Both the position numbers and the translations under genes were made by a program. A stretch of 64,000 nucleotides of DNA from Marinomonas maritima (GTDB lineage: Bacteria; Pseudomonadota; Gammaproteobacteria; Pseudomonadales; Marinomonadaceae). Position 1 is the stretch's first letter; the number at the start of each line of letters is the position of its first letter. Below, piece after piece: positions 1 through 8,625 of this stretch. Location of the stretch: positions 186,001-250,000 of the forward strand of contig NZ_JAMZEG020000002.1 of assembly GCF_024435075.2 (NCBI RefSeq), given 5' to 3'. Below the pieces are notes generated by a model. It was not told the DNA's origin, did not search any database, and saw only the letters and a list, made by a program, of their open reading frames with translations.

Positions 1-354
1 ATTCAATGTTATAGCCTACGACCAGGCGATAACGCTGGGCAGATTGATTTTCGTAAAGAGAAGAAACACTTGTTTTCCCTCGCAGCGGAATGCTTAGGCA
101 TTAAAAAACTCAACGTGGTGCAAACCGGCGGTGACCATTATCAAAAAGAACGCGAGCAATGGGATGACGGCAATAACGTCGTTGCACTGGAGCCCGGAGT
201 GGTGGTTGCTTATGACCGTAATACTTATACCAATACCTTATTGCGCAAAGCGGGCGTAGAAGTGATTACGGTGAGTGGTGCAGAATTAGGCCGAGGTCGC
301 GGCGGCGGTCATTGTATGACGTGTCCTATTTGGCGTGACCCAGTTGAATATTAG
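1..354 (+). CDS. arcA: Arginine deiminase, C-terminal fragment cut by the window edge
   Basis: Arginine deiminase hydrolyses arginine to citrulline and ammonia, the first step of the fermentative ADI pathway. Only the last 117 codons are present; the frame is open from base 1, so the gene begins before the window. The visible part carries the family's YSLRPGDN segment, the [10 protein letters not shown] block, the [14 protein letters not shown] stretch and the terminal [13 protein letters not shown] motif, whose first cysteine is the catalytic nucleophile of this guanidine-modifying enzyme family. The next genes encode a carbamoyltransferase and carbamate kinase, the other two ADI enzymes, on the same strand, which supports the call. 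Identification is firm; only the missing N-terminus is unseen. Confidence 0.95.
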   Translation: MQCYSLRPGDNAGQIDFRKEKKHLFSLAAECLGIKKLNVVQTGGDHYQKEREQWDDGNNVVALEPGVVVAYDRNTYTNTLLRKAGVEVITVSGAELGRGRGGGHCMTCPIWRDPVEY

Positions 355-473
355 GTCGTAACGTCAGACTTTTTAATCACTTTTTTAAATGCACCTGTTA
401 CCAATATTACTCATTGTTATTAGCTAAATTCACATTATTTGAATTTATCTGATTCTTATTCAAGGAATTTAAA

Positions 474-1475
474 ATGTCGTTCAATTTACGTAATAGAAAC
501 TTTCTTAAGTTATTAGATTTTAGTCAGCGAGATGTTAATTTTTTATTAGATTTGTCTCGGGATCTTAAACGTGCGAAATACAGTGGTATGGAGCAACAGG
601 GATTAAAAGGCAAAAATATTTGTCTGATCTTTGAAAAGTCATCGACTCGAACTATGTGTGCGTTTGAAGTCGCTTCTTTTGATCAAGGTGCACAAGTGAC
701 TTATTTAGGGCCTTCTGGTTCACAAATCGGTAAGAAGGAGTCAATGAAAGACACGGCTCGTGTGCTGGGTAGAATGTTCGACGCGATTGAATACCGTGGC
801 TTTGGTCAGGACGTTGTGGAAGAGCTTGCTCAATACGCGGGTGTGCCAGTGTACAACGGTTTAACCAATGAATTTCATCCAACTCAAATGCTGGCCGATT
901 TGTTAACCATGCGTGAACACAGTGGCAAACCATTGAGTGAAGTAAGTTACGCCTATGTGGGCGACGCTCACTCTAATATGGGTCATTCGCTGATGATTGC
1001 AGGTTGTCTAATGGGCATGGATGTTCGTATTGCGGCGCCTAAATCCCTATGGCCGAGTGATGAGTTTTTAAAACCAGCACGTGAGTTAGAAAAGCGCTAT
1101 GGCGGTAAACTGACCATCACAGAAGATCCTAAGGAAGCGGTTAAGGGATGTGATTTTATCCATACCGATGTTTGGGTTTCTATGGGTGAACCGGATAGTG
1201 TTTGGGAAGAGCGTATTAAACTGTTAACGCCTTACCGTGTCGACAGTGCTTTGATGCAATCGACAGGCAACAGTGCCACCAAATTCATGCATTGCCTACC
1301 GGCCTTTCATAACCGCGACACGGATGTGGGCGAAGAAATTTTCCAAAAATTTGGCATTACTGAAATGGAGGTTTCCGATGACGTATTTGAATCGGTAGCG
1401 GGCATTCAGTTTGATCAAGCAGAGAACCGTTTGCACACCATCAAGGCGATGCTAGTGGCAACGTTAGGAAATTAA
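474..1475 (+). CDS. arcB: Ornithine carbamoyltransferase, catabolic
   Basis: 333 residues, full length for the family. In the arginine deiminase pathway this cytoplasmic enzyme phosphorolyses citrulline to ornithine and carbamoyl phosphate. The carbamoyl-phosphate motif STRT is at residues 57-60, FHPTQ lies in the middle of the chain and HCLP near residue 273, all standard for ornithine carbamoyltransferases. The start ATG follows a CAAGGAAT ribosome site. It sits 119 bases after arcA and 36 bases before arcC, so the catabolic (ArcB) role is inferred from the operon; by sequence alone an anabolic ArgF cannot be excluded. Confidence 0.93.
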   Translation: MSFNLRNRNFLKLLDFSQRDVNFLLDLSRDLKRAKYSGMEQQGLKGKNICLIFEKSSTRTMCAFEVASFDQGAQVTYLGPSGSQIGKKESMKDTARVLGRMFDAIEYRGFGQDVVEELAQYAGVPVYNGLTNEFHPTQMLADLLTMREHSGKPLSEVSYAYVGDAHSNMGHSLMIAGCLMGMDVRIAAPKSLWPSDEFLKPARELEKRYGGKLTITEDPKEAVKGCDFIHTDVWVSMGEPDSVWEERIKLLTPYRVDSALMQSTGNSATKFMHCLPAFHNRDTDVGEEIFQKFGITEMEVSDDVFESVAGIQFDQAENRLHTIKAMLVATLGN

Positions 1476-1511
1476 TAAGTGGCAACACTTGGGAACTAAA
1501 GGAGTGATGGT

Positions 1512-2441
1512 ATGAGAATTGTAGTTGCTCTGGGTGGCAATGCTTTGCTTAAGCGCGGTCAACCGTTAACAGCGCAAGCGCAGCGTGAAAACATCAAAAT
1601 CGCAGCGCAGGCCTTGGCAAAAATTGCCGTAAATAATGAGCTGATTATTACTCATGGTAATGGTCCTCAAGTCGGCCTGCTGGCGTTACAAGGCAATGCT
1701 TATAAGCCGGATGAATTGTATCCTCTTGATGTGTTAGGGGCAGAAACCGAGGGCATGATCGGTTACATGATAGAACAAGAAATGGGTAATTTAGTGCCAT
1801 TCGAACGACCTTTGGCGACACTGTTGACCATGGTGGAAGTAGATCCTAAAGATCCCGCTTTTAGTAACCCTACTAAATTTATTGGTCCTGTGTATGAAGA
1901 AGCGGAAGCCAAAAGATTGGCCAAAGACAATCACTGGAGCATTAAGCCGGATGGGCAAAAGTGGCGCCGTGTTGTGGCTTCTCCTTTGCCAAAACGGATT
2001 TTTGAAATTCGCCCGATTCGTTGGTTATTAGAAAAAAATACCATCGTGATTGCCAGCGGTGGTGGTGGTATACCCACCATGTACGATGCGGACAGTCATT
2101 TGCAGGGCGTTGAAGCGGTGATAGATAAAGACCTATCGAGTGAGTTGCTAGCGCGAGAATTAGGTGCGGATTTATACATCATGGCCACCGATGCCGAGGC
2201 GGTATTTCTTGATTGGGACACCCCTGAGCAACGAGGGATTAAGTGTGTGAATCCGATTGATTTAGCGAACTATGAATTCGCCGCTGGTTCCATGGGGCCA
2301 AAGGTCAGTGCAGCTTGTCAATTTGCCGAGAAGACCGGAAAAACCGCAGCGATTGGGTCATTGGAGGATTTAGAGCAAATCGTCGCCGGTACAGCGGGAA
2401 CTCGAGTCAGTAAGCTAGTTAGGGACATGGAAAGTTATTGA
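1512..2441 (+). CDS. arcC: Carbamate kinase
   Basis: 309 residues, typical carbamate kinase length. It transfers phosphate from carbamoyl phosphate to ADP, giving the ATP yield of the arginine deiminase pathway. The N-terminal [10 protein letters not shown] segment, the THGNGPQVG loop and the ASGGGGIP loop are hallmark nucleotide and substrate loops of this amino-acid-kinase family. GGAG about ten bases upstream supports the ATG at 1512. It is the last gene of the arc operon here; no arcD transporter follows, and the next 50 bases lead straight into insertion-sequence DNA. Confidence 0.95.
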   Translation: MRIVVALGGNALLKRGQPLTAQAQRENIKIAAQALAKIAVNNELIITHGNGPQVGLLALQGNAYKPDELYPLDVLGAETEGMIGYMIEQEMGNLVPFERPLATLLTMVEVDPKDPAFSNPTKFIGPVYEEAEAKRLAKDNHWSIKPDGQKWRRVVASPLPKRIFEIRPIRWLLEKNTIVIASGGGGIPTMYDADSHLQGVEAVIDKDLSSELLARELGADLYIMATDAEAVFLDWDTPEQRGIKCVNPIDLANYEFAAGSMGPKVSAACQFAEKTGKTAAIGSLEDLEQIVAGTAGTRVSKLVRDMESY

Positions 2442-2490
2442 TGCACAGTTTGTTTTTATTGACGTCAATATTTTGTTCATTTGTATGGGC

Positions 2491-2840
2491 CCGAATTCAA
2501 GTCCGAAGTGCGACACTTTTTATTTCAAGCAACTAAGCACATTTCTTTAAAAACCATCGCTGGTTGCTTGAACCCTAGACACTTTTTTGGACGATAGTTT
2601 ATTCGTCTCATCGCGAAGTGTATTCTCTCTTCTGTAACTTCTCTTAAATCAGTGCCTTTGGGTACATACTGCCTTAAAAGTCCGTTGCTATTTTCATTAG
2701 CGCCACGCTCCTAAGAGCTATATGGATGAGCAAAATACACTTTCGTATTTAATGCTTCAGCTATCTCAGCATGGTAGGCAAACTCTCGGCCATTATCGGC
2801 TGTGATCGTGTGTACATGATCTTTAAACGGCATAAATAAC
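2491..2840 (-). mobile_element. Inverted partial copy of the adjacent IS30-family element (right end only)
   Basis: About 344 bases here are the reverse complement of 3580-3925, the right end of the neighbouring complete IS30-family element. I see a single base difference near 2713, which turns the Trp codon of the transposase SSWERG segment into TAG. The outer end matches the element's right terminus exactly; the inner breakpoint lies at 2834-2840, only a few bases from the complete copy's left end. The fragment cannot encode a transposase. Near identity points to a recent duplication or inversion event. Confidence 0.88.
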
Positions 2841-2845
2841 CCTAA

Positions 2846-3925
2846 ATTCAGATAATAAGTGCGACACTGCAATAGAGGTGTAGAGGAAGCCAACTGCTGA
2901 AGTTGGTATGATTCTTCTTACCACAGAATGAAGCAGTACCAACATGAATTATCAGCAGTTGACCGAAGGCAAAAGATACCAGATTTCCGCTCTTTTAGGA
3001 CAAGAAATATCAGTGGCAAATATTGCACGAACACTGAATTGTCATAGAGCGACGGTTTATCGTGAGCTAAAGCGGAATAAAAAAGTAACAGAATATTGCC
3101 CTGACAAAGCTCAAAGCGCTTGTTTAATACGGCGAAAAACATCCGCTAAATATCGTATATCATCAAAGACGATTGATTTTATTCGTATTTTAATTGAAAT
3201 CGACTGGAGTCCTGAGCAAGTCTCTGACGTACTCAAAAACTGTGGTGTTCCTGTTAGTCATGAATGGATTTATCAGTACATCCATGATGACAAAAGAAAC
3301 AAAGGGACACTTTATCGCCATTTGAGACAAGGAAAAAAACGCTACCGGAAAGGTCAGCGAACGAAAGCAGAAGTGATTAAAAACAAGGTCTCTATTGATG
3401 AGCGCCCAGCCATTGTAGAGACAAAAAAGCGTTTTGGTGATTGGGAAATAGACACTGTTTTAGGCAAACATGGAACAGGTTCTATCGTCACCTTGTTAGA
3501 AAGAAAGACGCGCTTTTACCTCATAAAGAAAGTGGATTCGAAATCAGCTAAAGATGTGACTCAAGCGACTATAGAGTTATTGATGCCGTTTAAAGATCAT
3601 GTACACACGATCACAGCCGATAATGGCCGAGAGTTTGCCTACCATGCTGAGATAGCTGAAGCATTAAATACGAAAGTGTATTTTGCTCATCCATATAGCT
3701 CTTGGGAGCGTGGCGCTAATGAAAATAGCAACGGACTTTTAAGGCAGTATGTACCCAAAGGCACTGATTTAAGAGAAGTTACAGAAGAGAGAATACACTT
3801 CGCGATGAGACGAATAAACTATCGTCCAAAAAAGTGTCTAGGGTTCAAGCAACCAGCGATGGTTTTTAAAGAAATGTGCTTAGTTGCTTGAAATAAAAAG
3901 TGTCGCACTTCGGACTTGAATTCGG
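2846..3925 (+). mobile_element. IS30-family insertion sequence, complete
   Basis: About 1.08 kb with a single transposase gene between imperfect terminal inverted repeats. The left end reads ATTCA-9 nt-AAGTGCGACACT (2846-2868); the right end is its counterpart in reverse orientation (3899-3921). The exact outer base is uncertain by a few positions because the right end may extend to 3925. It lies immediately right of an inverted partial copy of itself and 18 bases left of the start codon of a truncated IS10-like transposase, so it probably inserted into that older element. Confidence 0.85.
2944..3891 (+). CDS. IS30-family transposase
   Basis: 315-residue DDE transposase that would cut and join the ends of its own element. 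An N-terminal helix-turn-helix (about residues 5-45, LTEGKRYQISALL onward) binds the termini. The catalytic core shows the IS30 landmarks: FGDWEIDTV with the first Asp, ITADNGREF with the second Asp, and WERGANENSNGLLRQY with the Glu. Frame and length look intact, so the element may still be active. The neighbouring inverted fragment repeats the last third of the gene with a premature stop. Confidence 0.95.
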   Translation: MNYQQLTEGKRYQISALLGQEISVANIARTLNCHRATVYRELKRNKKVTEYCPDKAQSACLIRRKTSAKYRISSKTIDFIRILIEIDWSPEQVSDVLKNCGVPVSHEWIYQYIHDDKRNKGTLYRHLRQGKKRYRKGQRTKAEVIKNKVSIDERPAIVETKKRFGDWEIDTVLGKHGTGSIVTLLERKTRFYLIKKVDSKSAKDVTQATIELLMPFKDHVHTITADNGREFAYHAEIAEALNTKVYFAHPYSSWERGANENSNGLLRQYVPKGTDLREVTEERIHFAMRRINYRPKKCLGFKQPAMVFKEMCLVA

Positions 3926-5154
3926 AACCAAACACGAGAGCCATGAACGCGACCACTATTCTGAACAAAATCCTTCCTCTTGTCAGCCCAAATATGCATA
4001 AAACTCGCCGCAATGCGCTATCGGCTTGTGTACTCAGCTTAGCGCAAGGTAATCTTTGCACCGTGACGAGTATCGGTCGAGGCATCCAATCAAAAGTGTA
4101 CGAAAAGCACCGTATTAAACGCTCAGACCGATTGCTCTCCAACCCGAATTTACGTCACGAAGCATTATCGATTTACGCTTATATCTGCCGACTCTTTGTG
4201 ATTCAAACGCGTCCAATCATTAGCGTGGATTGGTCTGATTTAGATGCTCGTGGACAACACTTTCTAGTTCGTGCCAGCATGGCTTTTGAGGGGCGATCCA
4301 TTACGCTTTATGAAGAAGTGCATGACAAAGCTCACAAAAGAAAAGCCTAAAACACATCGGCAATTTTTAAGCGTTTTAAAAGCACTGCTTCCAAGTAAAG
4401 CAAAGCCCATCATTGTAACAGATGCTGGATTTATGACGCCTTGGTTAGATGAAGTTGTGAAACAGGGCTGGGATTATGTCGGACGAGTCAGAAGGCCGCG
4501 TAAGTACTATGATGACTCGCTTCAAGCTTGGCGCTGCATATCCACTTTGTTCTCTAGTGCTAATCAAAAGCCCAAGCATCTAGAGCTTAAACATCGTCAA
4601 TCTAACCCAATCACCAATCAGTTTGTCCTTTACAAGAGCTCACCGAAAGGGCGTCACTCTATCAATCAAAAAGGTAAAAGACGTGCTTCTTTATCTTCGC
4701 TTACCGCAGCTAGAGGGGCAAAAGAACCTTGGTTATTAGTGTCTTCTCTTCCTGTGAACCGTCTTTTTGCGAAGCGTTGCGTCAGAGCATATGAAACGAG
4801 AATGCAAATTGAAGAAGGGTTTCGCGGTATGAAAAGTAGCCGATTCGGCCTGGGATTTGAGTTGAACTTTACATCAAAGGTAGAACGGTTGAGTAACTTA
4901 ATCCTGCTTACAACTGTCACTGCGCTTCTGCTTGTTATAATCGGTAAAGTCATAGAGCTGACAGGCTATGCAAAACGCTTTCAGGTGAATACTCTACGTA
5001 AGCGAAGAGTTCTGTCACACTTTTACCTTGGGAAACGAGCCATTATGACCCGTTTCCAGATACCAAAAAAGGAATGGCAGGACGGCATCAGGCAACTCGT
5101 TCAGCAGCTAGAACAAGGAGCCTATTTATGAGTAAATTTGTGGGGATACCTCAG
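3926..5154 (+). mobile_element. IS4-family (IS10-like) insertion sequence, left end missing
   Basis: The right terminus ends in GGGGATACCTCAG at 5154; its reverse complement resembles the IS10 terminal repeat CTGAGAGATCCCC. No matching left inverted repeat is present: the sequence joins the IS30-family element only 18 bases before the transposase start. The transposase gene is also frameshifted. The element therefore looks dead, with its left end removed by the IS30 insertion or the associated rearrangement. Its right end directly abuts a REP-like palindrome, possibly its original target. Confidence 0.8.
3943..5131 (+). pseudogene. IS10-like (IS4-family) transposase, frameshifted
   Basis: Two overlapping reading frames together match the IS10 transposase: the first carries NALSACVLSL, RLLSNPNL and VDWSDLDARG (first catalytic Asp), the second carries IIVTDAGF (second Asp) and the YETRMQIEEGFRGMKS block of the YREK motif. 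The frame changes inside an A-rich stretch near 4335-4345: the second frame is +1 to the first, so one extra base in that tract would explain it. The first frame stops at 4350. The ATG at 3943 is preferred over an upstream TTG that lies in IS30 sequence. A programmed +1 shift is conceivable but unlikely. Confidence 0.85.
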
Positions 5155-5191
5155 GGTCAGATGAAAATACGCACTAATTTTCATCTGACCC
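5154..5191. repeat. REP-like palindrome, copy 1
   Basis: Perfect 15-base arms (GGGTCAGATGAAAAT and its complement) flank an 8-base loop, followed by CCCTAAAAGTT twice. A near-identical palindrome lies at 10090-10129 and a degenerate one at 8990-9026. It starts exactly where the IS10-like right end stops. Confidence 0.8.
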
Positions 5192-5262
5192 TAAAAGTTC
5201 GTGACCCTAAAAGTTCGCACGTTCAGATAACAATGCATTCATGTTTATAAAAGGAGCTAGAG

Positions 5263-5688
5263 ATGATTTCAGGTTATAAGTTCAGTTCTGAAACGAATGA
5301 TATGGATGTTTCGGTTATTCATGGTTATATCTCTAGGTCTTATTGGGCTACTAATATTCCTCTGCCTACAATGAAAAAGGCAATAGATAACTCATTATGT
5401 TTTGGTGTTTTTACTGATTCAGGTGAACAAGTAGCTTTTGCTCGGATGGTTACAGACTCTGCGACATTTTCTTATTTAGCTGATGTGTTTGTTTTAGAAG
5501 AGCATCGCGGTAAGGGTCTTAGTAAGTGGATAATGAAAAATATTATGGAGCATCCAAACTTGCAAGGTATCCGTCGTATGGCACTCGCGACAAGTGACGC
5601 ACATGGTTTGTATAAGGAATTCGGTTTTAAAGCATTAAACTCTCCAGAATCATTCATGGAGTTACATCAACCGGATGTATACAAATAA
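5263..5688 (+). CDS. GNAT-family N-acetyltransferase
   Basis: 141-residue cytoplasmic acyltransferase expected to move an acetyl group from acetyl-CoA to an unknown amine. The GNAT core is visible: the strand FSYLADVFVLEEHRGKGLSKW with the acetyl-CoA pyrophosphate loop (HRGKGLS, near residue 84) and the closing LYKEFGFKAL segment. AAAAGGAGCTAGAG supplies a strong ribosome site before the ATG. It stands alone between mobile DNA and a cupin gene. The substrate cannot be told; single-domain enzymes of this size include many antibiotic- and polyamine-type acetylases. Confidence 0.88.
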   Translation: MISGYKFSSETNDMDVSVIHGYISRSYWATNIPLPTMKKAIDNSLCFGVFTDSGEQVAFARMVTDSATFSYLADVFVLEEHRGKGLSKWIMKNIMEHPNLQGIRRMALATSDAHGLYKEFGFKALNSPESFMELHQPDVYK

Positions 5689-6069
5689 GCATAACAAGTG
5701 ACTATGGTGTCAATTCCTGATGTTAAACCATTTTAGAATTCCACATGACACCATCTCTCTCCATCGAATTTATGATCACTACGAGCTTTCTAATACAGAC
5801 AATGATGGCTACCTTTTTAGGTTGGTATGGACCATAACATCGAAAAGCTCAGGAATAGCCTTCATTAGCCGAAAGGCAAGACTTCATACACATTACTTTG
5901 CTTAGTGCGTTCACACTTTATTTACGGCTTATCATCAATCTGTGATTGAAAAATAGAATCACCTATTGAACATTGGATGTAAGTGAAATATTGTGGATTT
6001 ATATTAATTAAATGCGCTGAGAATGTAGAAATTCTACAGCCTCGTTATCTACCTACAAGGATCAAGTAA
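5689..6069. other. Intergenic stretch with one stem-loop
   Basis: No convincing gene. An inverted repeat with 9-base arms (ATGGTGTCA at 5704-5712, complement at 5746-5754) lies just after the acetyltransferase and may end its transcript. A small palindrome GTAGAA-A-TTCTAC at 6026-6038 precedes the cupin gene. A 61-codon open frame at 5720-5905 has no ribosome site and no recognisable features. Confidence 0.5.
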
Positions 6070-6465
6070 GTGTCTAAGTCTGAAGTAATCACAATCAATG
6101 ATGAATTCTCAAGAGTGGTTTTTCTCAATGGTAGAACACCTGAGACTACTGATGAGGAAGCAAAGAACGCTTTTGCTTTATTATCAGAATACAGAGAAGG
6201 AGGAATTTACATTGCTCATTACTCTGGTTTTAGTGAGTGGGAAAGGCATCCTCAAGGTGATGAGTTTGTTCATGTTTTGGGTGGAGAAACAGCACTCATT
6301 CTTTTGAATGATAATATAGAGCAGTGTTATAATTTATCATCGGGTCAAATGCTGGTGATTCCAAAAGGTATTTGGCATCGTTTTGAATCCCCCGATGGCG
6401 TTAAGATAATGACTATTACGCCACAGCCAACAGAACATAGTATTAAACTACCAGTCGCTACATAA
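6070..6465 (+). CDS. Small cupin-domain protein
   Basis: 131 residues, a single cupin beta-barrel. The first cupin motif spans WERHPQGDEFVHVLGGE (about residues 57-73, His, Glu and His as likely metal ligands) and the second PKGIWHRFE (about residues 98-106). Such proteins bind a metal or small molecule; no substrate can be assigned. The GTG start at 6070 is chosen because AAGGA lies eight bases upstream and no in-frame ATG gives the full domain. No operon partner is present. Confidence 0.82.
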   Translation: MSKSEVITINDEFSRVVFLNGRTPETTDEEAKNAFALLSEYREGGIYIAHYSGFSEWERHPQGDEFVHVLGGETALILLNDNIEQCYNLSSGQMLVIPKGIWHRFESPDGVKIMTITPQPTEHSIKLPVAT

Positions 6466-6542
6466 CGAGTCATTTTAATAAGAAAAATGATTGTCGCTAT
6501 TTTAACCAAAAATTATTAATCCCTTAGCTCGATGTTGATTTA

Positions 6543-6809
6543 TTACTCTTGGGGAAATTTTTGCTTTTGATGCAAGACTCGCATAATACGAATGATTTTT
6601 CCGTCAACCCAATAAGAAACAATCATTGATATTTCTGGGATAATCAATATTCGGTCACGAAAGATATGTCTTTGAACACTCATTAGAAGTTGTATAAGTA
6701 AATTCTCAACTTTAGCCTCAATAATTTGATCCGTTTTTTCAGCAGCGCTTGGATTAAAATTAAATATTTTTTCACGATCATTTAGTGATTCTTCTTCCCA
6801 AAAAATCAT
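6543..6809 (-). CDS. ParE/RelE-family toxin of a toxin-antitoxin pair
   Basis: 88 residues with the RelE/ParE layout: N-terminal helices (IFWEEESLNDREKIF), central strands (ILIIPEISMIVSYWV) and the C-terminal IIRIMRVLHQKQ strand typical of ParE-like toxins. RelE members cleave mRNA on ribosomes and ParE members poison gyrase; which applies cannot be told. The ATG overlaps the stop of the upstream antitoxin frame (ATGA), showing translational coupling. That antitoxin frame has an internal stop. The loop between the first helices looks a few residues short compared with family members I remember, so the toxin may also be weakened. Confidence 0.82.
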   Translation of the reverse strand: MIFWEEESLNDREKIFNFNPSAAEKTDQIIEAKVENLLIQLLMSVQRHIFRDRILIIPEISMIVSYWVDGKIIRIMRVLHQKQKFPQE

Positions 6810-7090
6810 GATTTATTCCGATTACGGATCTTATTCTTTCTAATTTTAATCTGTGTTTTAGCTTGATCGTGTTCAATAAAAATGGATTTACCACTTTCAA
6901 ATTTATCAAATGCCGCATTTATTTGTTCTGTTAACTACAAATCATGCGTCATAGATTTCCGTTGTTGTTCGGCTAAGTTCTCGGTTAGCTCCCTGCATGC
7001 GTCACTTAATGTGCGCCCTTGGCTTTCGGCCATTAATTGAGCTAAGCGTTTAGTTTCTTCATCAATTCTAAATTGAATGCGGGTGTCCAT
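6806..7090 (-). pseudogene. RelB/DinJ-type antitoxin with an in-frame amber stop
   Basis: Reading from the ATG at 7090 the frame encodes a RelB/DinJ-like antitoxin: MDTRIQFRIDEETKRLAQLM gives the ribbon-helix-helix DNA-binding part, followed by GRTLSDACREL. At codon 52 (6935-6937) a TAG interrupts it, yet the same frame continues with LTEQINAAFDKFESGKSIF to a TGA at 6808-6806 overlapping the toxin start. In relatives this position is usually Trp (HDEWL), so a single TGG to TAG change explains it. The truncated product would keep operator binding but lose the toxin-neutralising tail. Confidence 0.8.
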
Positions 7091-7112
7091 AATACGTTAC
7101 CTTTAATTTATG

Positions 7113-7149
7113 CTGTACACACAAACGTTAGCACTGGTTTTGTGTGCAG
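7113..7149 (-). promoter_or_regulatory. Inverted repeat before the antitoxin gene
   Basis: Arms CTGTACACACAAA and TTTTGTGTGCAG lie about 25 bases upstream of the antitoxin ATG. Ribbon-helix-helix antitoxins usually bind such repeats to repress their own operon. The assignment rests on position only. Confidence 0.4.
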
Positions 7150-7298
7150 GCAACTAACCAGCCACCCACCCAAGAGGACAAATTGAAGCTGTTTTATTGT
7201 TCCTTCGAGGCTTATTTTAGCCAACTATTTCACATCGTTTAACGAGGCCGTTATGCACGTGTTTTCCTTCCTTCCAACCCCCTATTTCTATAATTTCA

Positions 7299-7345
7299 TT
7301 GACATTCCGTTGTTCTTTATATAGAACGTTCTATATAAAGAACAA
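7299..7345 (+). promoter_or_regulatory. Promoter with a perfect 36-bp palindromic operator
   Basis: TTGACA at 7299-7304 is a consensus -35; a TATAGA at 7320-7325 could serve as -10 with a short spacer. From 7310 to 7345 lies a perfect 36-base palindrome centred on CG (arms TTGTTCTTTATATAGAA). It overlaps the promoter and ends 13 bases before the regulator's ATG, as expected for an autorepressor site of the XRE protein encoded next. Confidence 0.78.
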
Positions 7346-7358
7346 TTTTGGATGCACG

Positions 7359-7904
7359 ATGAATAAACCGATTCTCGGCTCGTTGGGCCGAAATATACAA
7401 AAGCTGCGCACGGCAAAGGGACTGTCTTTGTCTCAGCTTGCGTTAGATGCTGGGCTGGCGAAGTCTAATTTATCTCGTATTGAGCAAGGTGATGGCAATC
7501 CGACTTTAGAAACGATCTGGCGTTTGGCGGTACAGCTGAATGTCCCGTTCGGGGATCTTGTTGCCAGTGTGGAATCCCCATTGGGAGAAAACGGTGTACA
7601 GGTAAGGTTGATTGATCAAGGTGAGGGCAATCCGCGTGTTGATGTGTATTGGATGTCTTGCGCGCCCAACACCATTAAGCAATCAGAGCCGCATATTGCT
7701 GGCACGACAGAGGCCATAACATTAATCAGCGGAAAAATGCTGGCGGGTGAAAATAATGACCTATATCATCTGGATATTGGCAAAGCGCACACTTTTGCTG
7801 CCGATGTTCCGCACAGCTATCAAACTGACGATTCAGGGGCGACTGTCATGATGGTCATAACTTACGCTAAACAGCTTGATGCTAAACAGGACCTTCCAAT
7901 ATGA
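7359..7904 (+). CDS. XRE-family regulator with C-terminal cupin domain
   Basis: 181 residues. The N-terminal helix-turn-helix (about residues 7-62, with LSLSQLALDAGLAKSNLSRIEQG) is followed by a cupin sensor domain (about 75-175, with PHIAGTTEAITLISGK and ADVPHSYQ). Such proteins control adjacent transport or catabolic genes in answer to a small ligand. The ATG at 7359 is chosen because the in-frame TTG at 7299 is the -35 box of the promoter. The stop overlaps the azlC start, so regulator and exporter are translationally coupled, which suggests it controls azlCD and itself. Confidence 0.9.
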   Translation: MNKPILGSLGRNIQKLRTAKGLSLSQLALDAGLAKSNLSRIEQGDGNPTLETIWRLAVQLNVPFGDLVASVESPLGENGVQVRLIDQGEGNPRVDVYWMSCAPNTIKQSEPHIAGTTEAITLISGKMLAGENNDLYHLDIGKAHTFAADVPHSYQTDDSGATVMMVITYAKQLDAKQDLPI

Positions 7905-8623
7905 GTACGACGACCCGACCCCTTGCAGGAACACCTTGGAAACAAGGCGTAAAAGACGCGATTCCGCTACTTGGTGGTTACATTCCGGTGGCCATTTCTT
8001 TTGGTCTTATTTCCATTCAGTCTGGCTTTAGCGTGCTAGAGACTATTCTGATCTCTACTTTTATTTATGCTGGCGCCTCACAGTTTCTCTTTGTTGCCAT
8101 GGCGGCTTCTGGAGCACCGCTATGGTTGGTGGTCATAATGACGCTGCTAATCAACGCTCGGCACGTTGTTTACGGGCCAAATCTCTCTCCCTATTTAAAC
8201 CAAGATAAGAAGTGGCTGCCATTAATGCATGGTTTGACGGATCAGATCTTTGCGCTGGCTCATGCCCGTTTGCCTCAGCTGCCTGAACAGGCACGGATAG
8301 GTTGGTACACAGGCGCGGCGGTGTTGGCTTGGTTGAGCTGGATTGGTGGTACTGCACTGGGCGCCATTGCCGGTGGAGAATTGACGCAGCGCTGGCCATT
8401 AATCAACGATATTTTACCTTTTGCACTACCCGCTCTATTTTTCGTTTTAATCATTCCACGTTGCAATAATCGCCTATGGTCACTGACAATTTTTTTGTCT
8501 GCTGTTACCGCTTTAATTTTGAAAATATTAGGTTATCCGAATGTCGCTATTCCGTTAGCGGCTATGTGCGGTGCGATACTGTTCTATGCACTAAAAAACC
8601 AGCGTATTATGGGAGGGCTGTAA
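7901..8623 (+). CDS. azlC: AzlC-family permease, large subunit of a branched-chain amino acid exporter
   Basis: 240 residues, strongly hydrophobic with several membrane spans. The AzlC signatures GYIPVAISFGL, IYAGASQFLFVA and NARHVVYG are present. With AzlD it forms an inner-membrane exporter of branched-chain amino acids or analogues. The ATG overlaps the upstream regulator stop (ATGA) and the stop is 2 bases before azlD, so the three genes form one transcript. The true substrate in this organism is not shown by sequence. Confidence 0.93.
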   Translation: MSTTTRPLAGTPWKQGVKDAIPLLGGYIPVAISFGLISIQSGFSVLETILISTFIYAGASQFLFVAMAASGAPLWLVVIMTLLINARHVVYGPNLSPYLNQDKKWLPLMHGLTDQIFALAHARLPQLPEQARIGWYTGAAVLAWLSWIGGTALGAIAGGELTQRWPLINDILPFALPALFFVLIIPRCNNRLWSLTIFLSAVTALILKILGYPNVAIPLAAMCGAILFYALKNQRIMGGL

Positions 8624-8625
8624 AC

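Noticed and set aside
2711..2893. 60-codon minus-strand open frame
   Set aside because: It is the tail of the inverted IS30 fragment joined to flanking sequence and ends at the mutated stop; not a gene.
5720..5905. 61-codon plus-strand open frame
   Set aside because: No ribosome site, and it overlaps a stem-loop after the acetyltransferase; composition shows no domain.
5200..7150. A second cassette array around the GNAT, cupin and toxin genes
   Set aside because: Gene types fit and a few TAAC/GTTA motifs occur, but no complete attC with paired arms and core could be built, and the toxin pair is on the other strand.
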